From NCBI RefSeq assembly GCF_014648875.1, contig NZ_BMRY01000004.1, positions 615,253-679,252 of the forward strand: a stretch of DNA of 64,000 nt, in the 5' to 3' direction. A program made the position numbers and the translations under genes. Shown here one piece after another: positions 16,288-24,955 of the stretch. The DNA comes from Streptomyces parvus (GTDB lineage: Bacteria > Actinomycetota > Actinomycetes > Streptomycetales > Streptomycetaceae). Numbering within the stretch: the stretch's first letter is position 1; every line of letters begins with the position of its first letter. Below the pieces are notes generated by a model. The model had not been told where the DNA came from, ran no database searches, and was given only the letters and a program-made list of their open reading frames with translations.

Positions 16288-16677
16288 TTGAGTACCGACA
16301 CGACCGCATCGGTGTCCACCCACATCCTGGACACCAGCATCGGCCGCCCCGCCGCATCCGTCGCCGTCTCGCTCGCCGCCCGCAGCGGAAGCGACGCGCC
16401 GTACGTGACGCTCGGAGCGTCCGCGACCGATGCGGACGGGCGTTGCAAGGACCTGCCGGCGCTGCCGGAAGGAACGACCCACGTGCGTCTCGAGTTCGAC
16501 ACCGAGACGTACTTTTCCAAGAAGCAAGCCGAGGCGCAGCAGGACGCCCCCCGCGTAAGGGACAGCGGCGCGTTCTTCCCGGAAGTGACGATCGCCTTCG
16601 CGGTCGTGCCGGGCGAGCACTATCACGTACCGCTGCTGCTCAACCCGTTCGGCTACTCCGTTTACCGAGGGAGCTAG
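16288..16677 (+). CDS. uraH: 5-hydroxyisourate hydrolase
   Basis: A 129-residue transthyretin-like HIU hydrolase, which opens 5-hydroxyisourate made by uricase to OHCU. The family markers are the N-terminal STHILDTSIGRPA and the C-terminal Y-R-G-S. A TTG start at 16288 is preferred because AGGAGAG (16273-16279) then lies 8 bases upstream; the alternative GTG at 16279 overlaps that site. The gene begins 20 bases after the decarboxylase stop and ends 7 bases before uricase. Confidence 0.92.
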   Translation: MSTDTTASVSTHILDTSIGRPAASVAVSLAARSGSDAPYVTLGASATDADGRCKDLPALPEGTTHVRLEFDTETYFSKKQAEAQQDAPRVRDSGAFFPEVTIAFAVVPGEHYHVPLLLNPFGYSVYRGS

Positions 16678-16684
16678 CACCGAC

Positions 16685-17608
16685 ATGCCCACGATTCTCG
16701 GCCAGAACCAGTACGGCAAAGCAGAGAACCGCGTCGTAAAGATCACGCGGGACGGCGACACCCACCACATCAAGGACCTGAACGTCTCGGTCGCCCTCTC
16801 CGGCGACATGGACGACGTGCACTACTCCGGCTCCAACGCGAACGTCCTGCCGACCGACACCACCAAGAACACGGTGTTCGCGTTCGCCAAGGAGCACGGG
16901 ATCGAGTCCGCCGAGCAGTTCGGCATCCACCTCGCCCGGCACTTCGTCTCCTCGCAGGAGCCGATCCACCGCGCCCGGATCCGGATCGAGGAGTACGCCT
17001 GGGAGCGCATCGCGACCTCCGACGGCAACTCCAAGTTCATCGGCGCCGACGAGGTGAAGCACTCCTTCGCCCGCAAGGGCATGGAGACCCGCGTCTCCCA
17101 GATCACCTACGACGGTGAGAACTGGGAGGTCATCTCGGGCCTCAAGGACCTGACCGTGATGAACTCGACCAACTCCGAGTTCTGGGGCTACGTCAAGGAC
17201 AAGTACACGACGCTCAAGGAGGCGTACGACCGCATCCTGGCGACGGACGTCTCGGCCCGCTGGCGCTACAACTGGACCAGCGACGAGCAGCGCATGCCGA
17301 ACTGGGAGAAGTCCTACGAGCAGGCGCGCAAGCACATGCTCCACGCCTTCGCCGAGACGTACTCCCTCTCGCTCCAGCAGACCCTGTACCAGATGGGTTC
17401 GCGCATCATCAACAGCCGCAGCGAGATCGACGAGATCCGCTTCTCGCTGCCGAACAACCACCACTTCCTGGTGGACCTCGAACCGTTCGGCCTCAAGAAC
17501 GACAATGAGGTCTACTTCGCGGCGGACCGTCCCTACGGTCTGATCGAGGCCACCGTGCTCCGGGACGGCGTCGAGCCGAAGATCCCGGTCGACATGACCA
17601 ACCTCTGA
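16685..17608 (+). CDS. pucL: Uricase (factor-independent urate oxidase)
   Basis: A 307-residue cofactor-free urate oxidase that converts urate, O2 and water to 5-hydroxyisourate and hydrogen peroxide. Two tunnelling-fold halves are visible: GQNQYGKAENRVVKITR and VLPTDTTKNTVFAFAKEHGI in the first, and the LKDLTVMNSTNSEFWGYVKD plus YSLSLQQTLYQMG regions in the second. Key residues include the Lys of the first segment, Thr in LPTDTTKN and the His/Asn region of SLPNNHHFLVDLEPFG. It is the last gene of the three-gene unit; its peroxide product links it to the catalase gene. Confidence 0.95.
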   Translation: MPTILGQNQYGKAENRVVKITRDGDTHHIKDLNVSVALSGDMDDVHYSGSNANVLPTDTTKNTVFAFAKEHGIESAEQFGIHLARHFVSSQEPIHRARIRIEEYAWERIATSDGNSKFIGADEVKHSFARKGMETRVSQITYDGENWEVISGLKDLTVMNSTNSEFWGYVKDKYTTLKEAYDRILATDVSARWRYNWTSDEQRMPNWEKSYEQARKHMLHAFAETYSLSLQQTLYQMGSRIINSRSEIDEIRFSLPNNHHFLVDLEPFGLKNDNEVYFAADRPYGLIEATVLRDGVEPKIPVDMTNL

Positions 17609-17619
17609 CGCGGCACTGA

Positions 17620-17657
17620 ACCGGCCGCCGTCCGCCCGCAGACGGGCGGCGGCCGGT
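17620..17657 (+). terminator. Hairpin between uricase and the first permease
   Basis: A GC-rich dyad in which ACCGGCCGCC pairs with GGCGGCCGGT, with an interrupted inner stem. It lies 12 bases after the uricase stop and ends 19 bases before the permease ATG, so it may act as a terminator or an attenuator. Confidence 0.55.
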
Positions 17658-17676
17658 CATCCCGGAGGGAACACCC

Positions 17677-19080
17677 ATGGCACAGCCTGCAACGGGGCCG
17701 GCCGAAAGCCCAGGCAAAGACCCCTCGAAAACCTTCGCCGACCCGGCGGTTCACCCGGTCGACGAAAAGCTTCCCCCCGCGCGGCTCGTCCCCGCCGCGC
17801 TCCAGCACATCGCCGCCATGTACGCGGGCGTCGTCACCCCTCCGCTCATCATCGGCCAGGCCGTCGGCCTGGACACCGCCGGTATGACCCGGCTCATCGC
17901 GGCCGGCCTCCTGATCGCCGGACTCGCCACGATCCTCCAGACGATCGGTCTCGGCCCCTTCGCCGGAAACCGGCTCCCCTTCGTCAACGCCGCCTCCTCC
18001 GCCGGGATCGCGCCGATGCTCGCCATCGCCGAGACCAGCGCACCGGGCCACCAACTCCCCGCGATCTACGGGGCGGTGCTCGTCGCAGGAGTGTTCTGCC
18101 TGGCCGTCGGCCCCTTCTTCGGCCGGCTGCTGCGCTTCTTCCCGCCGCTCGTCACCGGCGTGGTCATCACCCTCATCGGCGTCACCCTCATGCCCGTGCC
18201 CGTCGCCTGGGCGCAGGGCGGCGACGCCACCGCCGACGACTTCGGTGCCATGAAGTACCTGGCGCTGGCCGCCTTCACCCTCGTCGTCATCCTGCTCGTC
18301 CAGCGTTTCGGGCGCGGCTTCCTCAAGCAAGTCGCCCTGCTGGTCGGCATGTTCGTCGGCACGCTGGCCGCGATCCCGTTCGGACTCGCCGACTTCTCCG
18401 CGCTGAAGTCCGCCCCGCTCGCCGCCCTGCCGACCCCCTTCGCCTTCGGCGCTCCGGAGTTCCAGCCCGCCGCGATCCTCTCGCTCTGCATCGTCATGCT
18501 CGTCCTGATGACGGAGTCCTCCGCCGGGATGCTCGCCCTCGGCGAGATCTGCGAGCGCCGCACCGACGGGCGTACGATCACCCGCGGCCTGCGCACCGAC
18601 GGCATCGCCACCCTCCTCGGCCCGGTCTTCGGTGGCTTCCCCACCAGCGCCTTCGCCCAGAACGTCGGCGTCGTCTCACTGACCCGCGTCCGCAGCCGGT
18701 ACGTCGTCGCGGCGGCCGGAGGGGCCCTGCTGATCCTCGGCGCCTTCCCGGTGCTCGGCGCGGTCGTCTCGCTCGTGCCCATGCCGGTCCTCGGCGGCGC
18801 CGGCATCGTCCTCTTCGGCTCCATCGCCGTGAGCGGCATCCGTACGCTCTCCGAGGCGGGCCTCGACGACAGCTCCAACATCATCCTGGTGGCCGTCGCG
18901 CTCGGCGCGGGCATCATCCCGCTCGCCGCGCCCACCTTCTACGCCGGTTTCCCGGCCTGGGCGCAGACCGTCCTCGGCTCCGGGATCAGCGCGGGAGCAC
19001 TGGTCGCGGTCGTGCTCAACCTGTTCTTCCACCATCTCGGCACCCACAGCCGCACCGCTGTGGCACTCAAATCCTCCTAG
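17677..19080 (+). CDS. NCS2-family xanthine/uric acid permease
   Basis: A 467-residue membrane protein of the nucleobase-cation symporter-2 family with about 12-14 hydrophobic segments. Family motifs are the N-terminal HPVDEKLPPARLVPAALQHI, the GxNxG-like region PFVNAASSAGIAPMLAIAE and the conserved segment LMTESSAGMLALGEICERR ahead of FPTSAFAQNVGVVSLTRVRS. It imports purine bases or urate with a proton or cation. The ATG is preceded by GGAGGG. It is downstream of uricase and 45 bases upstream of the deaminase gene, and is a paralogue of the permease at 20805-22268. Confidence 0.9.
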   Translation: MAQPATGPAESPGKDPSKTFADPAVHPVDEKLPPARLVPAALQHIAAMYAGVVTPPLIIGQAVGLDTAGMTRLIAAGLLIAGLATILQTIGLGPFAGNRLPFVNAASSAGIAPMLAIAETSAPGHQLPAIYGAVLVAGVFCLAVGPFFGRLLRFFPPLVTGVVITLIGVTLMPVPVAWAQGGDATADDFGAMKYLALAAFTLVVILLVQRFGRGFLKQVALLVGMFVGTLAAIPFGLADFSALKSAPLAALPTPFAFGAPEFQPAAILSLCIVMLVLMTESSAGMLALGEICERRTDGRTITRGLRTDGIATLLGPVFGGFPTSAFAQNVGVVSLTRVRSRYVVAAAGGALLILGAFPVLGAVVSLVPMPVLGGAGIVLFGSIAVSGIRTLSEAGLDDSSNIILVAVALGAGIIPLAAPTFYAGFPAWAQTVLGSGISAGALVAVVLNLFFHHLGTHSRTAVALKSS

Positions 19081-19125
19081 GGTCCTGCCGTGCCCACATC
19101 GCCACAGAGAGAAGAAGGAAGCGCC

Positions 19126-20514
19126 ATGGCAGCTTCGGCAGACCCTCAGCGCATCGTCATCGAGAACTGTTCGATCGCCACCGTCGACGCCCACGACACG
19201 GAGTACGCCTCCGGGTACATCGTCGTGGCGGACAACCGCATCGAGTCCGTCGGCGCGGGCAAGGCCCCGGAGGGCCTGACCGGTGTCGTCCGGCGCATCG
19301 ACGGCACCGGGCACCTCGCCACCCCCGGCCTGGTCAACACCCACCACCACTTCTACCAGTGGATCACCCGGGGCCTGGCCACCGACCACAACCTGTTCAA
19401 CTGGCTGGTCGCCCTCTACCCGACCTGGGCGCGCATCGACGAGCCGATGGCCCGGGCCGCCGCGCAGGGCTCGCTCGCGATGATGGCCCGCGGCGGGGTC
19501 ACCACCGCCATGGACCACCACTACGTCTTCCCGAAGGGCTCCGGCGACCTGTCCGGCGCCATCATCGGGGCCGCCCGTGAGATGGGCGTACGGTTCACCC
19601 TCGCCCGGGGCTCCATGGACCGCAGCGAGAAGGACGGCGGCCTGCCCCCGGACTTCGCCGTCGAGACCCTGGAGGGCGCGCTCGCCGCCACCGAGGCGAC
19701 CATCGACGCCCACCACGACGCCTCCTTCGACGCGATGACCCAGGTCGCCGTCGCGCCCTGCTCGCCGTTCTCGGTCTCCACCGAACTGATGCGCCAGGGT
19801 GCCGAGCTGGCCCGCCGCAAGGGTGTGCGGCTGCACACCCACGGCTCGGAGACCGTCGAGGAGGAGCAGTTCTGCAAGGAGCTGTTCGGGATGGGCCCGA
19901 CCGAGTACTTCGAGTCGACCGGCTGGCTCGGCGACGACGTGTGGATGGCCCACTGCGTCCACATGAACGACTCGGACATCGCCGCCTTCGCCCGTACGGG
20001 AACCGGCGTCGCCCACTGCCCGTCCTCCAACGCCCGCCTCGCCGCCGGCATCGCCCGGGTCCCCGACATGCTCGCCGCCGGTGTGCCGGTCGGCCTCGGT
20101 GTGGACGGCACCGCCTCCAACGAGTCCGGCGAACTCCACACCGAGCTGCGCAACGCGCTGCTCATCAACCGCCTCGGCGCCCACCGCGAGGCCGCCCTGA
20201 ACGCCCGTCAGGCCCTGCGCCTCGGGACCTTCGGCGGGGCCCAGGTCCTGGGCCGCGCCGACCAGATCGGCTCCCTGGAGGCCGGCAAGCTCGCCGACCT
20301 CGTCCTGTGGAAGCTGGACACCCTGGCCCACTCCTCGATCGCCGACCCGGTGACCGCGCTCATCTTCGGCGCGGCCGCCCCGGTGACCCTCTCCCTCGTC
20401 GACGGCAAGCCGGTCGTCGAGGGCAACCACCTCACCACGGTGGACGAGGACGCCATCGCCCGCACCACCCGCGACGAGGCCCGCCGCCTCGCGCAGATCG
20501 CCGCCGGAGCCTGA
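19126..20514 (+). CDS. 8-oxoguanine/guanine deaminase (amidohydrolase)
   Basis: A 462-residue metal-dependent amidohydrolase. The first metal motif is seen in VNTHHHFYQWITRG, the third metal His in KGVRLHTHGSETVEEEQ, and the metal Asp in GLGVDGTASNESGELHTE. The CPSSNARL segment is typical of the 8-oxoguanine deaminase branch, which also acts on guanine or isocytosine-like bases. It yields urate or xanthine, feeding the uricase route. The ATG at 19126 follows AGAAGGAAG. The gene lies between two NCS2 permeases, which fits import followed by deamination. Confidence 0.88.
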   Translation: MAASADPQRIVIENCSIATVDAHDTEYASGYIVVADNRIESVGAGKAPEGLTGVVRRIDGTGHLATPGLVNTHHHFYQWITRGLATDHNLFNWLVALYPTWARIDEPMARAAAQGSLAMMARGGVTTAMDHHYVFPKGSGDLSGAIIGAAREMGVRFTLARGSMDRSEKDGGLPPDFAVETLEGALAATEATIDAHHDASFDAMTQVAVAPCSPFSVSTELMRQGAELARRKGVRLHTHGSETVEEEQFCKELFGMGPTEYFESTGWLGDDVWMAHCVHMNDSDIAAFARTGTGVAHCPSSNARLAAGIARVPDMLAAGVPVGLGVDGTASNESGELHTELRNALLINRLGAHREAALNARQALRLGTFGGAQVLGRADQIGSLEAGKLADLVLWKLDTLAHSSIADPVTALIFGAAAPVTLSLVDGKPVVEGNHLTTVDEDAIARTTRDEARRLAQIAAGA

Positions 20515-20534
20515 TTCCGCGCGGTATCCCCGAC

Positions 20535-20642
20535 CGGCCGGTCTGGGGGGACGGCCCGAGACCGGCCGCCGTGGACCCGAGCGGGGTCCACGGCAGCCGG
20601 TCCGGCGGACGCGCACCCCATGGTGCGCGCCCGCCGGACCGG
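20535..20642 (+). terminator. Three tandem hairpins after the deaminase gene
   Basis: Three adjacent dyads follow the stop: a 10-bp stem (20535-20544 with 20559-20568), a 10-bp stem (20569-20578 with 20584-20593) and a 20-bp stem with one A-C mismatch and a 4-base CCAT loop (20597-20616 region to 20642; the outer arms are 20597-20608 and 20631-20642). The last is a very strong terminator before the second permease. Confidence 0.75.
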
Positions 20643-20804
20643 TGATGAACGCTGCCCGCACACACCCCCGTGCGCGCCCCTTCCGCACCCCCCTCTGCAC
20701 CACCTGCACCACCTGAGAGAGCCGCAAGCACCGCTGCACCACTTACGCACCACCTCCCTGACACCCGCGTCGCCGACGACGCGTAACCGACCGGAGGAAC
20801 CGCC

Positions 20805-22268
20805 GTGGCCGCCAAGCCCAGGTTTCGCAAAGACGCAGACGCAGCCTCCCCCGACGTGACGGACGATGCCGTCACGGAAGCAGAAGCAGCTGACGGCCGG
20901 AAACATCCGGTCGACGAGACCCTCCCCCCACTGAAGATGTTCACCAGCGGCCTCCAGCACGTGGCCGCCATGTACGCGGGCGTGGTGGCCCCGCCGCTCA
21001 TCGTGGGGCCGGCCGTCGGCCTCACCGCCAAGGAGACCGCCTTCCTGATGGGGGCGAGCCTCTTCACCGCGGGGATCGCCACCCTGCTCCAGACCATCGG
21101 CTTCTGGAAGGTCGGCGCCCGGCTGCCCTTCGTCAACGGCGTCTCGTTCGCCGGGGTCGCCCCGATGATCGCGATAGGCAAGGACCGGGGCCACGACGGG
21201 ATAGCCGTCATCTTCGGCGCGATCATCGTCGCGAGTCTCCTCGGCTTCGTCCTCGCCCCGTACTTCTGCAAACTGGTCCGGTTCTTCCCGCCGGTCGTCA
21301 CCGGCACCGTGATCACCCTGATCGGCGTCTCGCTCCTCCCGGTCGCCTTCAACTGGTCCCAGGGCGGCAACGCCACGGCCGACGACTACGGTTCGATGAC
21401 CAACATCACCATGGCCGCCGTGACCCTGGTCATCGTGCTGGCCCTGCGCAAGCTGCTGCGCGGCTTCCTCCAGCAGATCGCGATCCTGCTCGGTCTGGTC
21501 ATCGGCACGCTCATCGCCATCCCGGCGGGCATCACCGACTTCAGCGCCATCAAGAACGCCGACGTCGTCGGCTTCCCGACGCCGTTCGCCTTCGGCGCCC
21601 CGCAGTTCGAGATCGCCGCCATCATCTCCATGTGCATCGTGATGCTCGTCTGCATGACCGAGTCCACGGCCGACATGCTGGCCCTCGGCAAGATCGTCGG
21701 CCGCCCGGCGGACGAGAAGATCATCGAGGGCGGTCTGCGCGCCGACACCCTCGGCAGCGCCATCAGCCCGCTCTTCAACGGCTTCATGTGCAGCGCCTTC
21801 GCCCAGAACGTCGGCCTCGTCGCCATGACGAAGATCCGCAGCCGCTTCGTCGTCGCGGTCGGCGGCGGCATCCTGATCCTGCTCGGCCTGGTCCCGGTCG
21901 CGGCCTCGGTCATCGCCCTCGTACCGCTGCCGGTGCTCGGCGGCGCGGGCATCGTCCTGTTCGGCACGGTCGCGGCCAGCGGCATCCAGACCCTGGCCAC
22001 CGCCGCCATGGAGAAGGGCGAGAACGCGCTGATCGTGGCGGCGTCCCTCGGAATCGGCCTGATCCCCATCGCCGCGCCGCAGTTCTACCACGCCTTCCCC
22101 GAGGACCTGCTCGTCGTCCTCGACTCGGGCATCTCCACCGGCTGCGTGGTGGCGATCGTGCTGAACCTCGCCTTCAACCACTTCGGCCGCAAGCCGGACG
22201 CGGCGGACGAGGAGCCGGCGAACGGCGAACACGTGGTGCCGGCGGCCGCCGGGGTGGGCGTCCACTGA
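20805..22268 (+). CDS. NCS2-family xanthine/uracil permease, second copy
   Basis: A 487-residue paralogue of the permease at 17677-19080 with the same architecture. It starts GTG, 7 bases after GGAGGAA. Recognisable parts are HPVDETLPPLKMFTSGLQHV, PFVNGVSFAGVAPMIAIGKD, MTESTADMLALGKIVGRP and MCSAFAQNVGLVAMTKIRSR. The QxxTExxADM-type loop (CMTESTADMLALG) has Asp where the first copy has Gly, and the PLP near SGLQHV is conserved, so the two copies may prefer different purines. The N-terminal 40 residues are charged and probably cytoplasmic. It sits behind its own promoter region of about 160 bases after the triple hairpin. Confidence 0.9.
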   Translation: MAAKPRFRKDADAASPDVTDDAVTEAEAADGRKHPVDETLPPLKMFTSGLQHVAAMYAGVVAPPLIVGPAVGLTAKETAFLMGASLFTAGIATLLQTIGFWKVGARLPFVNGVSFAGVAPMIAIGKDRGHDGIAVIFGAIIVASLLGFVLAPYFCKLVRFFPPVVTGTVITLIGVSLLPVAFNWSQGGNATADDYGSMTNITMAAVTLVIVLALRKLLRGFLQQIAILLGLVIGTLIAIPAGITDFSAIKNADVVGFPTPFAFGAPQFEIAAIISMCIVMLVCMTESTADMLALGKIVGRPADEKIIEGGLRADTLGSAISPLFNGFMCSAFAQNVGLVAMTKIRSRFVVAVGGGILILLGLVPVAASVIALVPLPVLGGAGIVLFGTVAASGIQTLATAAMEKGENALIVAASLGIGLIPIAAPQFYHAFPEDLLVVLDSGISTGCVVAIVLNLAFNHFGRKPDAADEEPANGEHVVPAAAGVGVH

Positions 22269-22297
22269 CCCCTGGGGGATGTCCGCCTCGTGACAGC

Positions 22298-22331
22298 GGC
22301 CCGGTGGGACCCCGCACGGTCCCGCCGGGCC
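22298..22331 (+). terminator. Terminator after the second permease
   Basis: A 14-bp stem with one G-T pair (22298-22311, 22318-22331) and a 6-base loop, 30 bases after the permease stop. Confidence 0.7.
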
Positions 22332-22395
22332 GGCGCGCGTCCGGGGGCGGGGCCCGTGGCGCGGTCGCCCGCCCGGCGGCTGTAGCGTCAGGGGC

Positions 22396-23079
22396 ATGGA
22401 AGATCAGTCTGTTGTGGATGTCGGCGATGTGCGCCTCGCGTACCGGGCCCGGGGCGACGCGTTCGGCTCGCCCGTCGTGCTGCTGCACGGCCTCGGCGGC
22501 TCGGCCGCCGACTGGGAGGCAGCCGGCACCCTGCTGGGCCAGGAGTGGCGGGTCTACGCCCTGGATCTGCGCGGCCACGGCGAGAGCGACTGGCCCGACG
22601 ACTACGACCTGGAGCTGATGGCCGAGGACGTCGTCGGCTTCCTCGACGAACTGGAGCTGGACCGGATCGGCCTCGTCGGCCACGGCATGGGCGGCGTCGT
22701 CGCCCGCCTGGTGGCCCAGGAGCACTCCGACCGGGTGGAGCGGCTGGTGCTGGTGGAGACCCCGGCCCCGTTCCCCGGCGACCCGGGCCCGGCCGGTCGC
22801 GCCGAGGGCCCGGTGGACTACGACGAGAACGCGGTACCCGCCGTCCACGACCAGCTCGCCGACCCCGGCCCGGACGCGGCCGAGCACCTCGGCGATATCG
22901 TCTCGCCGACGCTGATCATCACCGGGGGCCCGGAGAGCGGGATGGAACAGCACCGCCAGGCGGACGTGGCCGCCCTCGTCCCGGACTGCCGACTGATCAC
23001 GGTCCCGGGCGGCCACCGGATGCACGAGACCCGGGCGGACCAGGTGGCGGCGCACATCACGGAGTTCTTCACCAGCTGA
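22396..23079 (+). CDS. Alpha/beta-hydrolase-fold protein lacking the nucleophile serine
   Basis: A 227-residue protein with a clear hydrolase fold: HG oxyanion region VVLLHGLGGSAADWE, strand VYALDLRGHGESDWPDDY, nucleophile elbow and the C-terminal His in GGHRMHETRADQV. The elbow reads GLVGHGMGGVVA, so residue 97 is Gly where active enzymes have Ser, Asp or Cys; the codon is GGC, one base from the serine codon AGC. The protein is also short, with a reduced cap region. It may be a non-catalytic binding protein or an enzyme damaged by one mutation. It stands alone between terminators and the convergent DinB-like gene. Confidence 0.8.
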   Translation: MEDQSVVDVGDVRLAYRARGDAFGSPVVLLHGLGGSAADWEAAGTLLGQEWRVYALDLRGHGESDWPDDYDLELMAEDVVGFLDELELDRIGLVGHGMGGVVARLVAQEHSDRVERLVLVETPAPFPGDPGPAGRAEGPVDYDENAVPAVHDQLADPGPDAAEHLGDIVSPTLIITGGPESGMEQHRQADVAALVPDCRLITVPGGHRMHETRADQVAAHITEFFTS

Positions 23080-23098
23080 AGGGCTCCGGCGGGTGCTC

Positions 23099-23725
23099 TC
23101 AGCCGCCCGGCCGCCAGTCCGGACGCCGGCCGCTGAGGGCGATCACCCGGTCCAGCAGCGGGGCGTCGGCCGGCACCGGCACGGGCGGCCCGAAGATGCC
23201 CCCGCGGTCCGGGTCGTCCTCGTCCGGGGCGAGCAGCGCCGCGCAGGACCGCAGCTCGGCCTCGCCCGCCGCGTACGGCTGCCCTGTCGAGCGGGCCAGG
23301 TCCCAGCCGTGGATCACGAGTTCGTTGAGCGCGACGGCCCCGGCCACCTCGCCTGGCAGCTCGACCCCGCCCGCCCGGGTCATGCCCGTCCAGGCGTCGG
23401 GCGCGCGCCAGGCCGCCGCCACCTCCTCCAGCCGCCGGGGCAGCACCTCCCGCCAGTCGTCGTCGAGGACGGGGAGGGCCGCGTCGGGTGAGGTGGCGGT
23501 GCTCGGCCCGAGGTCCTTGCGGGCGGCGTCACGGAAGGCGGCGGCCAGCCCGGTGAGATGGCCGAGCAGCTCCCGTACGGCGTAGTCGGGGCAGGGGGTG
23601 GGGCCGTCCAGCGCGCCGTCGCCGACCGGACCGAGGAGCTCGGCGATCCGCCGGGCGGCCGGTCCCAGGTCGGGAAGGCCGGCGGGCTCGTGCGCGGCCG
23701 GAGCGGAGGTCTCATGCGTATCCAT
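23099..23725 (-). CDS. DinB-like / mycothiol-dependent maleylpyruvate isomerase-type protein
   Basis: A 208-residue protein of the actinobacterial TIGR03086-like family. The N-terminal helical bundle has the metal-site pattern TPCPDYAVRELLGHLTGLAA (His) and VIHGWDLARSTGQPY (His, Asp). Such proteins belong to the DinB/MDMPI superfamily and usually act on small molecules with mycothiol; the substrate is unknown. The ATG at 23725 is chosen because upstream in-frame codons lie before the GGAGGGG site. It converges on the hydrolase-like gene and is divergent from the lipoprotein gene. Confidence 0.75.
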   Translation of the reverse strand: MDTHETSAPAAHEPAGLPDLGPAARRIAELLGPVGDGALDGPTPCPDYAVRELLGHLTGLAAAFRDAARKDLGPSTATSPDAALPVLDDDWREVLPRRLEEVAAAWRAPDAWTGMTRAGGVELPGEVAGAVALNELVIHGWDLARSTGQPYAAGEAELRSCAALLAPDEDDPDRGGIFGPPVPVPADAPLLDRVIALSGRRPDWRPGG

Positions 23726-23909
23726 ACAGAAGAGACCCCTCCACCACCGGAAACTCATCGGCTGTCGGACCGCCCGGGCATCCCGGACCGGCGGGGCGGC
23801 CGGCGCAACCCGGTATATAGCGGAAGGTTCCCGGCCGGACTCTTGTCGGCGGGCCCCACGTCATGTCATACAGGTCTGGACCATTGCTGTCCGGATGGAA
23901 GGCACCACC

Positions 23910-24887
23910 GTGCAACGCCCCCACATATCTGTCGCGTTGGCCTGTTCCGCCCTGCTTCTCACCCCCCTCCTCTCCGCCTGCGGTGGTTCCGCCGAAGCCG
24001 ACACCCAGCCGCCCGGCACCCCGGAGAACGTCACCGCCCAGGCCAGCAGCTCCACCTCGGTGCACGTCATGTGGAAGGCCGCCCCCGACGACGAGAAGGT
24101 CGCCGGCTACGAGGTCTACCAGGGAAAGAGCAAGGTCAAGAGCGTCCCGGTGACGAAGACCATGATCGACGTCAACGGTCTGACGGCCTCTACGGACTAC
24201 ACCTTCAGCGTCCGGGCCAAGGACAAGGCCGGAAACCTCTCCGCGCCCGGCAAGGCCGTCCCCGTCACCACCCAGGCCACCCCGCCCAAGGACGACGAGC
24301 CCCCCACCACCCCGGCGAAGCTGACGGGCCGCGCCGACGGAAGCCGTGGAGCCACGCTCACCTGGGGCCCCGCCAAGGACGACGTCGGCGTCACCTCGTA
24401 CGACATCTACCAGGAGGACTCCCGGATCCACAGCGTCCCCGCCTCCGAGACCACGGCGAAGCTCACGGGGCTGCGCCCGGGGACCGTCTACACCTTCACC
24501 GTCCGGGCCCGCGACGCCTCCGACAAGTCCTCGGCCGACAGCAACACCCTCGACCTCACCACCGCCTCCGCCCCCGGCGCCCCCGCGAGCACCGCCCCCA
24601 CCGGGCTGCGGACCGAAGTCGGCAAGGAGGGCGACCTGTTCACCCTGGACCTGTCCTGGGACCAGCCCGACACGGGCGGCACCGTCCCCGCCTACGAGCT
24701 CCACATGAACGGCAAGCTGACCACCACCATCGTCTGGGGCGGTACACCTCCCAAGGGGCGCGCCACCTACCGGCTCGACCTCCCCGACCCGGCGGGCACC
24801 CGCTACTCGGTGAAGCTCAGGGCCAAGCTCCCGGACGGCACGTGGGGCGACTTCTCGGCCCAGCGGACGGTGGTTCTGACGGATTGA
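23910..24887 (+). CDS. Secreted lipoprotein with three fibronectin type III domains
   Basis: A 325-residue protein. The signal peptide ends with the lipobox LSAC (Cys about residue 25), after which come three FN3-type beta-sandwiches: about 33-125 (NVTAQASSSTSVHVMWKAA, YTFSVRAKDKAGNLSAPGKA), 132-225 (TLTWGPAKDDVGVTSYDIYQ, YTFTVRARDASDKSSADS) and 233-323, the last being divergent. No catalytic domain is present. GTG 23910 is preferred because GGAAGG lies 7 bases upstream; ATG 23895 is an alternative. It is probably a cell-surface binding or adhesion protein, and is the last ordinary gene before the accessory island. Confidence 0.82.
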   Translation: MQRPHISVALACSALLLTPLLSACGGSAEADTQPPGTPENVTAQASSSTSVHVMWKAAPDDEKVAGYEVYQGKSKVKSVPVTKTMIDVNGLTASTDYTFSVRAKDKAGNLSAPGKAVPVTTQATPPKDDEPPTTPAKLTGRADGSRGATLTWGPAKDDVGVTSYDIYQEDSRIHSVPASETTAKLTGLRPGTVYTFTVRARDASDKSSADSNTLDLTTASAPGAPASTAPTGLRTEVGKEGDLFTLDLSWDQPDTGGTVPAYELHMNGKLTTTIVWGGTPPKGRATYRLDLPDPAGTRYSVKLRAKLPDGTWGDFSAQRTVVLTD

Positions 24888-24955
24888 CACCTGCCGGGGG
24901 GCGCGCTGGCGGGACACTTCGCTAACGTGTGATGTCCAACAGCGGGGGAGGACGC

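Noticed and set aside
24888..24955. A tRNA or attachment site at the island edge
   Set aside because: No tRNA-like cloverleaf, integrase gene or matching direct repeat was found at 24.9 kb or 31 kb, so the mode of entry of the island is unknown.
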